The position numbers and the translations under genes are program-made. A stretch of 64,000 nucleotides of DNA, from contig NZ_JBDFMO010000001.1 of assembly GCF_047238305.1 (NCBI RefSeq), forward strand, positions 2,294,001 to 2,358,000, read 5' to 3'. Of the stretch, positions 38,191 to 45,860 are shown piece after piece (within the stretch, counting starts at the first letter, position 1; each line of letters opens with the position of its first letter). The stretch is from Ferdinandcohnia sp047238305. Its GTDB lineage: Bacteria; Bacillota; Bacilli; Bacillales; Bacillaceae_L. The notes under the pieces are model-generated. The model was given only the letters and a program-made list of their open reading frames with translations, was not told the DNA's origin and did not search any database.

Positions 38191-38749
38191 TAGCGATAAT
38201 AAACGGCGGATTATTCATTTGATTCATAAAACGATACATTAAAACATGTGCACGTTGTTGATCAAGTGTTGAACAGTACTCTAAAAGGCGATCTCGCTCG
38301 ACTGCTCCTTCTTCGTGACCGTGATACACCACAAGGACAATAATACCCTCAGGCTTCATAAGAGTAAGTAATTGCTCTATCGATTCAATCGTAGAATCGG
38401 GCTTTGTAACAATTTCCTTATTTCCACCCGGAAGATAGCCCAAATTAAAGACGGCACCAGTAATTTTACCATGAGCCTCTGTCGGTATTGTTGTTAAAAG
38501 TTGATTATGGCTTTTATGAAACAGGATAACACGATTGAGTAAATCCTGCTCATGCAGTCGGGAAGTTGTACTTTCGATTGCTTCTCTTTGTATATCAAAG
38601 CCGAAAACATGTCCATTATCCCCAACTAATGACGCTAACATAGCGGTGTCATGCCCATTTCCGATCGTTGCATCAACGGCATAATCGCCTTCTTTAACTG
38701 CAAGTGTTAGTAAATTCCGTGCAAATGGAAGAATGCGGTCTATTTTCAT
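38177..38749 (-). CDS. mnmM: tRNA U34 methyltransferase, MnmM/YtqB type
   Basis: 190-residue class I SAM-dependent methyltransferase (rRNA_methylase/YtqB family). Motif I region YAVDATIGNGHDTAMLASLVG (about 23-43), motif II GFDIQREAI and the catalytic-loop VFNLGYLPGGNK are seen. YtqB has been reported as MnmM, the enzyme methylating nm5(s2)U to mnm5(s2)U at tRNA wobble uridine in Gram-positives. Its start overlaps the stop of ytqA by 4 nt, so the two are coupled. Rests on homology recognition, not on a measured activity. Confidence 0.9.
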   Translation of the reverse strand: MKIDRILPFARNLLTLAVKEGDYAVDATIGNGHDTAMLASLVGDNGHVFGFDIQREAIESTTSRLHEQDLLNRVILFHKSHNQLLTTIPTEAHGKITGAVFNLGYLPGGNKEIVTKPDSTIESIEQLLTLMKPEGIIVLVVYHGHEEGAVERDRLLEYCSTLDQQRAHVLMYRFMNQMNNPPFIIAIEKR

Positions 38750-39708
38750 AACACTTCAACAACCTTTTTATAATATTTCCCTTGATAGCTATCTCGACGC
38801 TTCAGTTCAGCATCAATTGTGTTCAAGACTTCCCATTTATTTACACTCCACATCGGTCCTACCATTAAATCAATTGGACCGTCCCCTGTTATGCGATGAA
38901 CAATCATTTCTGGGGGTAAAATTTCAAGTTGGTCACAAACTAATTGTACATATTCATCAAAAGAGAGAAATTTCAAAAGTCCTTTTTCATATTGCTTGAC
39001 CATCGGTGTTCCTTTTAATAAATGTAGCAAATGAATTTTTATTCCTTGTACATCGAGTTTTGCAACCTGGTTTGCTGTTTCCATCATCATCTCTGGCGTT
39101 TCCTGTGGGAGCCCATTAATAATATGGGAGCAAATCTGAATATTGTGCTTACGAAGCTTATTGACCCCATCAACATAGCATTGGAAGTCGTGAGCACGAT
39201 TGATAAGCTGGGCCGTTTTTTCGTGAACAGTCTGTAAGCCAAGCTCGACCCAAAGATAAGTCCGTTCATTTAGCTCTGCTAAATATTCGACAACATCATC
39301 CGGAAGGCAATCAGGTCTTGTTGCAATCGAAATGCCAACAACCCCTTCTTGATTCAAAACAGGTTCGAATCGTTCACGTAATACCTCTACAGGTGCGTGA
39401 GTGTTCGTGAAGGCTTGGAAATACGCCATGTATTTACCGTCCTTCCATTTTTTATGCATTCTATTTTTTATTGTATGAAACTGTGTAAGAATATCATCCG
39501 CACGATTTCCAGCAAAATCACCAGATCCCGAAACACTACAAAACGTACATCCACCGTGCGCCACTGTACCATCTCGATTTGGGCAATCAAACCCTCCATC
39601 TAGTGCAACTTTAAATACCTTATGTCCAAATGTATTTCGTAAGTGATAATTCCATGTATGATATCGTTTATTATCTGTTGAATATGGAAAAGGGTTAACC
39701 TGGGGCAT
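38746..39708 (-). CDS. ytqA: radical SAM protein YtqA (TIGR01212)
   Basis: 320-residue radical SAM enzyme distantly related to Elp3. The 4Fe-4S cluster cysteines are Cys42, Cys54 and Cys57 with the family's wide first spacing (CPNRDGTVAHGGCTFC). Substrate-domain segments FQAFTNTHAPVEVLRERFEPVL and GISIATRPDCLPDDVVEYL follow. Recent work assigns YtqA (MnmL) to the Gram-positive route to mnm5s2U in tRNA, in keeping with its overlap with mnmM here. Starts at the ATG at 39708, about 13 nt after AGGAG. Confidence 0.9.
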   Translation of the reverse strand: MPQVNPFPYSTDNKRYHTWNYHLRNTFGHKVFKVALDGGFDCPNRDGTVAHGGCTFCSVSGSGDFAGNRADDILTQFHTIKNRMHKKWKDGKYMAYFQAFTNTHAPVEVLRERFEPVLNQEGVVGISIATRPDCLPDDVVEYLAELNERTYLWVELGLQTVHEKTAQLINRAHDFQCYVDGVNKLRKHNIQICSHIINGLPQETPEMMMETANQVAKLDVQGIKIHLLHLLKGTPMVKQYEKGLLKFLSFDEYVQLVCDQLEILPPEMIVHRITGDGPIDLMVGPMWSVNKWEVLNTIDAELKRRDSYQGKYYKKVVEVL

Positions 39709-39797
39709 TTGTTTGCCACTCCTAACTAAGTAAAAATACCTACGTTAAAGTTTACCATGGAGACTTTTAGGAACTCAAATGAAAAAAATTCAACAGT

Positions 39798-39868
39798 TTA
39801 AAGATTTAGAACGCTACATCCTGTGGCGACGTCTTTGTGACCCACCTCGTGTGGGCCTCATAAATTGG
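39798..39868 (+). repeat. palindrome-rich dispersed repeat, core copy C
   Basis: About 70 nt matching the core of copies A and B: TAGAACGCTACATCCTGTGG, then CGACGTCTTTGTGACCCAC and the hairpin CCCACCTCGTGTGGG. The flanking GGCCTCCGGCGG hairpin, the TTTATTCAGC ends and the ACGCCTTGGCGCA hairpin are missing. It lies 94 nt upstream of ytzC in the same orientation. Confidence 0.8.
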
Positions 39869-39961
39869 AAATAACTTATTTGAGAGAAGAAATTAAGGAT
39901 GAACACACTATAAAGGAGAAAGCTTTCGTTTTTCTCATTTTGGAATTTAGGAGGGGGAAGT

Positions 39962-40246
39962 ATGGCTACTCGACAATCTGTTGAGGCGTTTTTACAACGC
40001 TGTGAGGATTCTCTTCGTAATGCCCAAGAACAAATCACCACTGCTAGAAGACAAGAAGCTTATAATGTAACAGAGTATACCAATGCACAAATGCAATTGG
40101 AGGAAGTCACAAACGAATTAGCAAAACTAGCTCAGAGCTGTAATGAGCAGCAACGCGAGCAATTACACCGAATGAGACTCCAATTGCAGCAACTCCAAAA
40201 TGATATGACTTTAGATGCCAATATCATTCAAGAGTATAAGATGTAG
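39962..40246 (+). CDS. ytzC: YtzC family protein (DUF2524)
   Basis: 94-residue, entirely helical protein rich in Gln/Glu with heptad spacing, e.g. SVEAFLQRCEDSLRNAQEQI, QMQLEEVTNELAKLAQSC and QLHRMRLQLQQLQNDM; likely an antiparallel coiled coil. Two cysteines. YtzC is a Bacillus protein of unknown function that may be sporulation-related (family context only). Ribosome site GGAGGGGGAAG. A 53-residue gene follows 11 nt later. Confidence 0.82.
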   Translation: MATRQSVEAFLQRCEDSLRNAQEQITTARRQEAYNVTEYTNAQMQLEEVTNELAKLAQSCNEQQREQLHRMRLQLQQLQNDMTLDANIIQEYKM

Positions 40247-40257
40247 GGGATGAGATT

Positions 40258-40419
40258 ATGAAAAAACGTTCCGATCAAAACAATCCTGAGCAAAAAACGA
40301 AAAATGGGGTAAATAGCAATGATGTGGAATTCGGACAGGATTTTGATCCTGTGAAGAAATCAAAGCAAAATTACCTTAAAAAAGGGCAACCGATAAAATC
40401 AAAGCAACGCCCTGAATAA
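40258..40419 (+). CDS. small basic hypothetical protein (53 aa)
   Basis: Short gene read directly: ATG with GGGGATGAG upstream, stop at 40417-40419. The product is strongly hydrophilic and probably disordered, with MKKRSDQNNPEQKTKNGVN at the start, a central acidic patch NDVEFGQDFDPVKKSKQ and a basic end. No membrane segment, cysteine or signal. Similar tiny Lys/Asn-rich proteins occur in Bacillaceae, sometimes under misleading names; I do not assign a function. It forms a two-gene unit with ytzC, ended by a terminator. Confidence 0.72.
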   Translation: MKKRSDQNNPEQKTKNGVNSNDVEFGQDFDPVKKSKQNYLKKGQPIKSKQRPE

Positions 40420-40425
40420 ACGTTC

Positions 40426-40458
40426 AACCGACAAGTGATATTTGCTTGTCGGTTTTTT
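40426..40458 (+). terminator. terminator of ytzC and the 53-aa gene
   Basis: Stem ACCGACAAG/CTTGTCGGT followed by six T. The remaining 40459-40741 gap contains no accepted gene; a degenerate minus-strand reading frame is discussed under findings. Confidence 0.85.
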
Positions 40459-40741
40459 ATGCTATTCGTCATTATTTCGTTTTCATCATCAGAGTTTCTC
40501 CGTTACTCTGTCCTTGCGTAACAGGTCATGTTGAAAATTTCCAAGCATGTACCGTGACATCGTTTTTGCGTTACACGCTCGCCCCAAATTCACCTAAGCC
40601 TGTACCACAACCTGGTTCTACTGTACCCCTTAATCTTACTTGTCCTTTTATCGGAATACTTTTTTAAATTGATTATAGGTATGGAAAGGAATAAAATTTA
40701 TTTTGGTATGTGAAGGCAAAAGGAAAAAAGGAGGTGCCCGT

Positions 40742-41932
40742 ATGCCGAGAGCACTTTGGATGATCATCATTGGAATGGTGATTAATGTAACTGGTTCATC
40801 TTTTTTATGGCCGTTAAACGCGATTTATATTCATGGCCATCTAGGAAAGTCTCTATCTGTAGCAGGACTTGTGTTAATGGTGAATGCGGGTGCGACCGTA
40901 ATCGGAAATTTAGTAGGTGGCGTCCTATTTGATAAAATTGGTGGCTACAAATCGATTTTAACAGGAATCCTTATTTCATTAGTGGCTCTTACAGGATTAA
41001 CCTTCTTTCATGGGTGGCCACATTATGTTATTTTTCTTACCATCATTGGCCTAGGTACGGGGATGGTGTTTCCAGCCATGTTCGCGATGGCAGGGGCAGT
41101 TTGGCCAGAAGGTGGAAGAAAGTCATTTAATGCAGTCTATATCGCGCAGAACCTCGGAGTAGCGATAGGCTCAGGTCTTGGTGGATTTGTAGCTTCCTAC
41201 TCGTTTGATTATATTTTTATGGCAAATACATTAATGTATGTCTTGTTCTTCCTGGTAGCATTATTCGGTTATCGTGGAATACATGCTGAAAAAGGAAAGC
41301 AAACAAGTATCCTTGAACAATCTAAAACAGTTAAAAACCGTTCGAAATTAACTGCTTTATTGATTCTTTGTATCGGTTATGTTTTATGTTGGGTGGCCTA
41401 TGTGCAATGGCAGGCTACAATTTCAAGCTATACACAGGACATTGGCATTACATTAAAACAATATAGTTTATTATGGACAGTAAATGGTGGATTAATTGTC
41501 CTCGGACAGCCGTTACTGAACATGGCGATAAAAACCATTGCAAAATCCTTGAAAAAACAAATTATCCTTGGAATTCTTATTTTTATCTGTTCGTTTCTAC
41601 TTGTCTCGACGGCCGACTCATTTAGCGGATTTTTAGTGGCAATGATCATTTTAACAGTTGGTGAAATGTTTGTTTGGCCTGCTGTTCCAACGATTGCAAA
41701 TGATCTTGCCCCAAAAGGAAGAGAAGGTTTTTATCAAGGAATTGTGAATAGTACAGCAACCGGTGGCAGAATGATTGGACCTGTCCTAGGTGGAATACTT
41801 GTAGATTTATGGGGCATGAGTATGTTATTCACGGTCCTAGCAGTATTATTGTTCGTTTCCATTTTTACGACGGTTATCTATGATAGAAAACTGAAAGAAA
41901 AAAGCAATATTGTCTTAAGTGCAAAGGCCTGA
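40742..41932 (+). CDS. yttB: MFS transporter YttB
   Basis: 396-residue major facilitator with 12 predicted helices in two halves, of the drug/solute exporter type. The N-terminus MPRALWMIIIGMVINVTGSS followed by LWPLNAIYIH, and the cytoplasmic loop GGVLFDKIGGYKS (motif A-like, about 63-75), closely resemble B. subtilis YttB. The second half carries APKGREGFYQGIVN. The substrate is unknown. Start at the ATG six bases after AAGGAGGTG; an earlier in-frame ATG overlaps that site. Monocistronic. Confidence 0.9.
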   Translation: MPRALWMIIIGMVINVTGSSFLWPLNAIYIHGHLGKSLSVAGLVLMVNAGATVIGNLVGGVLFDKIGGYKSILTGILISLVALTGLTFFHGWPHYVIFLTIIGLGTGMVFPAMFAMAGAVWPEGGRKSFNAVYIAQNLGVAIGSGLGGFVASYSFDYIFMANTLMYVLFFLVALFGYRGIHAEKGKQTSILEQSKTVKNRSKLTALLILCIGYVLCWVAYVQWQATISSYTQDIGITLKQYSLLWTVNGGLIVLGQPLLNMAIKTIAKSLKKQIILGILIFICSFLLVSTADSFSGFLVAMIILTVGEMFVWPAVPTIANDLAPKGREGFYQGIVNSTATGGRMIGPVLGGILVDLWGMSMLFTVLAVLLFVSIFTTVIYDRKLKEKSNIVLSAKA

Positions 41933-41962
41933 TACATGGTTTGTATCGGGTCTTTATTTTTT
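41928..41962 (+). terminator. terminator of yttB
   Basis: Stem CCTGATAC/GTATCGGG with a 7-nt loop and a T-rich tail. Confidence 0.6.
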
Positions 41963-42024
41963 ATCCCCTTTAATGAATCGCTATTCAGATGATATGATAT
42001 TACTTAAGGGGAGAGTGTGGGAAA

Positions 42025-43398
42025 ATGTTTAATCAAGATGATTTAGAATTCAAAAATAAGATTCTAGAAACGATTATTGATACTGCTTATGAATGGATTG
42101 TTGTCGTAGATCATCAGGGGAAAATAGTGTATATCAATCACAATTATTGTGAATTTTTAGAGGTCAATCGAGAAGAAGTCATTGGAACACACGTAACAGA
42201 GGTTATTGAAAATAGTAGGATGCATATTGTGGTTCAAACTGGGGAAGAGGAGATTGGGAGCCCTCACTATATTAAAGGAAACTATATGATTGCTAATCGG
42301 ATTCCCATTCATTCAGATAACAAAATTATTGGAGCAGTTGGCGCCGTTATTTTCCGAGATACAAAAGCATTAAATAAAATGAACACTCACATTAAAAGCG
42401 TGATGTCACAGCTCCAAACATATATCGAAGATTGGCAGGAGAATAATGGGGCGAAATATACATTAAATGATATCAAGACAGAATCTAGACAAATTCTCGA
42501 ATTAAAGGAAAAGGTTAAAAATATCGCATCAGGGGATATTTCCGTTCTAATTAGAGGCGAAAGCGGGACTGGAAAGGAATTATTCGCCCATAGTATTCAT
42601 CAATTAAGTGAGCGAAGTAAAAATCCTTTTATCAAAATTAATTGTGGTGCAATCCCAGAGCATTTGTTGGAATCTGAGCTTTTTGGGTATGAGGAAGGTG
42701 CATTTACTGGTGCAAAAAAGGGTGGTAAAAAAGGAAAGTTTGTTCTCGCAGATGGAGGGACCATTTTTTTAGATGAGGTAGGTGATATGCCGTTACATAT
42801 GCAAATAAAGTTATTGCGCGTACTTCAGGAAAAAGAAGTCGAACCAGTGGGTGCATTAAATCCTATTCCTGTGGATGTTCGAGTGATTGCAGCTACCAAT
42901 CGACCATTAGAGCAAATGATTGCCGAAAAAAGATTTAGAGAGGATTTATTTTATCGGATCAATGTAATACCATTTACTATTCCTCCATTGCGAGAAAGAC
43001 CAGAGGATATTATTCCTTTAACAAAGTATTTTATCGAGAGAGCTTCAAAGCGAACTGGAAAGCGTATTACTGCTATAGATGATGAGGTAATGAATATTCT
43101 TCATGTCCACCAATGGCCGGGAAATCTTCGTGAACTTGAAAATGTAATTGAAGCTGCTATTCATTTGACAGTTGGAGAAAAGATTGAAATTCATTCATTA
43201 CCGGATTATTTGGTGAATGATCCAAAATTATTAATCGGTCAAAAATCATTAAAAGAAATACTTGAGGATACTGAAAAACGAGTCCTCATGAAAACTTTGC
43301 ATAAATACAACAATGATAAGCAACTAGCAGCAAAAGCACTCGGTATTAGTAAATCTAGCATGTACGAAAAACTTAAAAAGCTAAACCTTGATATATAG
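42025..43398 (+). CDS. sigma-54-dependent enhancer-binding regulator with PAS domain
   Basis: 457 residues. N-terminal PAS sensor (about 15-115), AAA+ domain (about 155-385) and a C-terminal Fis-type helix-turn-helix (about 410-455, QLAAKALGISKSSMYEKLKK). Walker A GESGTGKE (178-185), the sigma-54-contacting GAFTGA loop (225-230), Walker B TIFLDEVGDM and the arginine-finger segment EDLFYRINV are complete, so it should open SigL (sigma-54) promoters. It precedes three palindromes, a -24/-12 promoter and a GntP permease/3-hydroxybutyrate dehydrogenase pair, which it presumably activates. The ligand sensed by the PAS domain is unknown. Confidence 0.94.
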   Translation: MFNQDDLEFKNKILETIIDTAYEWIVVVDHQGKIVYINHNYCEFLEVNREEVIGTHVTEVIENSRMHIVVQTGEEEIGSPHYIKGNYMIANRIPIHSDNKIIGAVGAVIFRDTKALNKMNTHIKSVMSQLQTYIEDWQENNGAKYTLNDIKTESRQILELKEKVKNIASGDISVLIRGESGTGKELFAHSIHQLSERSKNPFIKINCGAIPEHLLESELFGYEEGAFTGAKKGGKKGKFVLADGGTIFLDEVGDMPLHMQIKLLRVLQEKEVEPVGALNPIPVDVRVIAATNRPLEQMIAEKRFREDLFYRINVIPFTIPPLRERPEDIIPLTKYFIERASKRTGKRITAIDDEVMNILHVHQWPGNLRELENVIEAAIHLTVGEKIEIHSLPDYLVNDPKLLIGQKSLKEILEDTEKRVLMKTLHKYNNDKQLAAKALGISKSSMYEKLKKLNLDI

Positions 43399-43416
43399 AT
43401 TCCAGGTTTCCGGAAC
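43399..43416. promoter_or_regulatory. candidate enhancer site 1
   Basis: ATTCCAGGTTTCCGGAAC, an imperfect inverted repeat of the same 7-4-7 form as sites 2 and 3. It starts at the regulator stop codon, about 185 nt before the predicted transcription start of the permease operon. Confidence 0.7.
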
Positions 43417-43419
43417 GTT

Positions 43420-43437
43420 ATTCCGGTTTTCTGGAAT
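43420..43437. promoter_or_regulatory. candidate enhancer site 2
   Basis: ATTCCGGTTTTCTGGAAT, the same 7-4-7 inverted repeat, starting 21 bp (two helical turns) after site 1. Confidence 0.7.
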
Positions 43438-43487
43438 CGTTTTTTTATTCAAAAATACAGGCTTTTATAAGAAACTAATAATCTACT

Positions 43488-43505
43488 ATTCCAGAAACCT
43501 GGAAT
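43488..43505. promoter_or_regulatory. candidate enhancer site 3
   Basis: ATTCCAGAAACCTGGAAT, a perfect inverted repeat ATTCCAG/CTGGAAT with a 4-nt centre, about 85 nt upstream of the predicted sigma-54 start point. Confidence 0.75.
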
Positions 43506-43555
43506 TTTAATAAAAATAAAAAGTAAAATATGGCTATTTTCTGAACTTTCCAAAG

Positions 43556-43572
43556 TTGGCACGCCACTTGCA
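43556..43572 (+). promoter_or_regulatory. sigma-54 (SigL) -24/-12 promoter
   Basis: TTGGCACGCCACTTGCA matches the consensus TGGCACG-N4-TTGCW, with the invariant GG and GC dinucleotides correctly spaced. It lies about 130 nt before the permease gene. Confidence 0.93.
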
Positions 43573-43704
43573 ACATAGTAAATTGAAATTTTATATAGAT
43601 GGGTGGTGAAAAATTCTAGAACTATATTAAACCGGAGTAAATTTACGATATGAACAAAGCAGAGAAATGAAAACGGTTACTACTTTAAGTGAGGGGGAAA
43701 CAGA

Positions 43705-45024
43705 ATGCTCAGTATGATAGGGCTAGTTGGTGGTTTAGCACTTCTTATTTTTTTAACGATGAAGGGGATGAACCTATTAATCGCGGGTCCATTATGTGCC
43801 TTGTTTGTTGCGGTGTTAAGCGGACTACCGTTATTTCCACAGTTGGTCGGTGAGGGAGAAGCGAATTTTGTTGGAAATTATATGAGTGGATTCTCAAGCT
43901 TCGTTACTTCTTGGTATCTCATGTTCTTATTAGGAGCCATTTTTGGGAAAGTGATGGAGGATAGTGGTGCTGCGGATAGTGTATCAAGGTGGATTGTTGA
44001 TAAATTAGGGATGAGATTTGCCATTTTTGCAATTGTAATTGCATGTGCTGTTTTAACATATGGAGGGGTGAGTTTATTCGTTGTTGCCTTCTCTGTTTAT
44101 CCAATGGCTATTAGCTTATTTAAAGAGGCGAATTTACCAAGACGATTTATTCCTGCAACCTTGGCATTCGGTTCTGTTACATTCACTATGACATCTGCAG
44201 GATCTCCAGAAATTCAAAACTGGATACCAATCGAATATCTTGGTACATCACCATTAGCAGGATTGGAAGTTAGTATAATCGTAGCTGTATTTATGATGAT
44301 TTTCGGTGGCTGGTGGTTAAAACGGATGATTTCAAAAGCTGTCGCAAAAGGGGAAACCTTCGTTTCAAGAGAGAATGATCCAATTGTCGAAAATAAAGAA
44401 CTGCCGCATCCGATTACAGGACTCATTCCGTTGATCGTAGTTCTGATTATTTCGTTTATTTTTCATGACAAACTTGCCCAATCTGCACTTATTATTGCTT
44501 TATTAGGTGGGGTTATTTCAACCTATTTATTGAATAGAAAGTATTTTACATCTGTTGGTAAAGCTCTTTCAGAGGGAACGATGGGTGCGTTGATAGCAAT
44601 TGGTAATACAGCAGCTGTGGTTGGATTTGGTGGAGTTGCAAAGGCAGTACCAGCGTTTCAGGTAGCCGTCGATGCGATGACTAATATTCCAGGAAGCCCA
44701 TTAATCGGAGGAGCCATTGCAGTTAGTGTGATTGCTGGGATGACAGGCTCGGCCTCAGGTGGTCAGGCAATAGCACTACCACTTTTAGCCCCGCATTACA
44801 TCGAAACAGGGGTAAATCCAGAAGCCCTTCACAGGGTAGTCGCCATTTCTTCGGGTGCTTTAGATTCACTTCCACATAATGGATATGTTGTAACAACCGT
44901 CCGTTCGATTTGTGGAGAGTCACATAAAGATGCATATGGAGCGGTAGGGGCTTTAACCGTTATTGTTCCTACAATCGGACTTATTTTAGCGATTGTTTTA
45001 TTCTCATTAGGCTTAGGGATTTAG
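43705..45024 (+). CDS. GntP-family permease (probable 3-hydroxybutyrate/hydroxy-acid importer)
   Basis: 439-residue inner-membrane protein with about 12 hydrophobic segments and the GntP-family pattern (TYGGVSLFVVAFSVYPMAISLFKEA near 113-137; GMTGSASGGQAIALPLLAPHYI near 347-368; SGALDSLPHNGYVVTT near 389-404). The family carries gluconate and related hydroxy acids. B. subtilis YxjC sits in a ketone-body operon, and here the next gene is a 3-hydroxybutyrate dehydrogenase, so that substrate is inferred. Ribosome site GAGGGGGAAAC. First gene behind the sigma-54 promoter. Confidence 0.9.
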   Translation: MLSMIGLVGGLALLIFLTMKGMNLLIAGPLCALFVAVLSGLPLFPQLVGEGEANFVGNYMSGFSSFVTSWYLMFLLGAIFGKVMEDSGAADSVSRWIVDKLGMRFAIFAIVIACAVLTYGGVSLFVVAFSVYPMAISLFKEANLPRRFIPATLAFGSVTFTMTSAGSPEIQNWIPIEYLGTSPLAGLEVSIIVAVFMMIFGGWWLKRMISKAVAKGETFVSRENDPIVENKELPHPITGLIPLIVVLIISFIFHDKLAQSALIIALLGGVISTYLLNRKYFTSVGKALSEGTMGALIAIGNTAAVVGFGGVAKAVPAFQVAVDAMTNIPGSPLIGGAIAVSVIAGMTGSASGGQAIALPLLAPHYIETGVNPEALHRVVAISSGALDSLPHNGYVVTTVRSICGESHKDAYGAVGALTVIVPTIGLILAIVLFSLGLGI

Positions 45025-45039
45025 GAGGATATTTATTTT

Positions 45040-45816
45040 ATGGTCAAAAATCAGGTTGTCTTAATTACCGGTGCAGCACGTGGAATCGGTTTTGAAATGG
45101 GAAAAACCTTTGCTGAAAATGGCGCACGTGTAGTATTAACCGATATAGATGAAGTAGAGGTGAAAAATTCGGCATTACAGCTTCAAAAATCAGGTTATGA
45201 TGTAATTGGTTTGCGATGTAATGTCACGAATGAAACAGAAATTAGTAAGATGATCAATGAGACGGTTTCAAGATATGGAAGAATTGATTGTTTAATCAAT
45301 AATGCAGGGCTACAACACGTGTCACCAATTGAAGAATTTCCAAAGGAAAAATATGAACTGCTATTATCTGTTATGCTAACCGCCCCATTTGTTGCCATTA
45401 AGCATGTATTTCCGATTATGAAACAGCAGAAATTTGGGCGGATTATTAATATGGCATCCATTAATGGGTTGATCGGATTTGCTGGAAAAGCTGCTTATAA
45501 TAGTGCAAAACATGGTGTCATTGGGTTAACGAAGGTTGCGGCATTAGAGGGAGCTGAGCATGGGATTACAGTGAACGCTGTCTGCCCAGGATATGTGGAT
45601 ACTCCACTTGTACGAAATCAATTAGCCGATTTAGCAAAAACGAGAAATGTTGATTTGGAAAAGGTTTTAGAAGAGGTAATTTATCCGCTTGTACCGCAAA
45701 AACGATTGCTAGCAGTGGATGAGATTGCGAATTATGTACTATTTTTAGCAAGTGAGCATGCAAAAGGAATAACAGGTCAGGCCTGTGTAATCGATGGAGG
45801 TTATACGGCTCAATAA
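45040..45816 (+). CDS. 3-hydroxybutyrate dehydrogenase
   Basis: 258-residue NAD-dependent short-chain dehydrogenase, oxidising D-3-hydroxybutyrate to acetoacetate. Cofactor motif TGAARGIGFEMG (about 10-21), NNAG (about 87-90), catalytic Ser in INMASINGLIG, and YNSAKHG with catalytic Tyr/Lys (about 152-158). The C-terminal VYPLVPQKRLLAVDEIA and the GYVDTPLVRNQ loop agree with the BdhA/YxjF subgroup. It starts 15 nt after the permease with AGGAGG upstream and ends at a strong terminator, so it is the second gene of the sigma-54 operon. Confidence 0.92.
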   Translation: MVKNQVVLITGAARGIGFEMGKTFAENGARVVLTDIDEVEVKNSALQLQKSGYDVIGLRCNVTNETEISKMINETVSRYGRIDCLINNAGLQHVSPIEEFPKEKYELLLSVMLTAPFVAIKHVFPIMKQQKFGRIINMASINGLIGFAGKAAYNSAKHGVIGLTKVAALEGAEHGITVNAVCPGYVDTPLVRNQLADLAKTRNVDLEKVLEEVIYPLVPQKRLLAVDEIANYVLFLASEHAKGITGQACVIDGGYTAQ

Positions 45817-45822
45817 TGTATC

Positions 45823-45860
45823 CAAAACTACCGGAATCAAATTGAAACCGGTAGTTTTGT
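45823..45860. terminator. bidirectional terminator between bdh and nosF
   Basis: Perfect stem AAAACTACCGG/CCGGTAGTTTT shared by the two converging operons. Confidence 0.9.

Larger units (their letters stand above)
43399..43446 (+). terminator. terminator-like hairpin after the regulator gene
   Basis: GATTCCAG and CTGGAATC with the inner CCGGAA/TTCCGG pairs fold into a long interrupted hairpin followed by seven T. It is built from candidate enhancer sites 1 and 2, so DNA and RNA functions may coincide. Confidence 0.65.

Noticed and set aside
40450..40667. Selenocysteine or stop-codon readthrough to explain the interrupted minus-strand frame
   Set aside because: Two different stop types (TAA and TGA) occur and no selenocysteine insertion hairpin is seen. 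Decay or chance is simpler.
45040..45816. Reading the dehydrogenase as FabG (3-oxoacyl-ACP reductase)
   Set aside because: The SDR motifs alone allow it, but the operon with a GntP permease and the C-terminal loop favour 3-hydroxybutyrate dehydrogenase.
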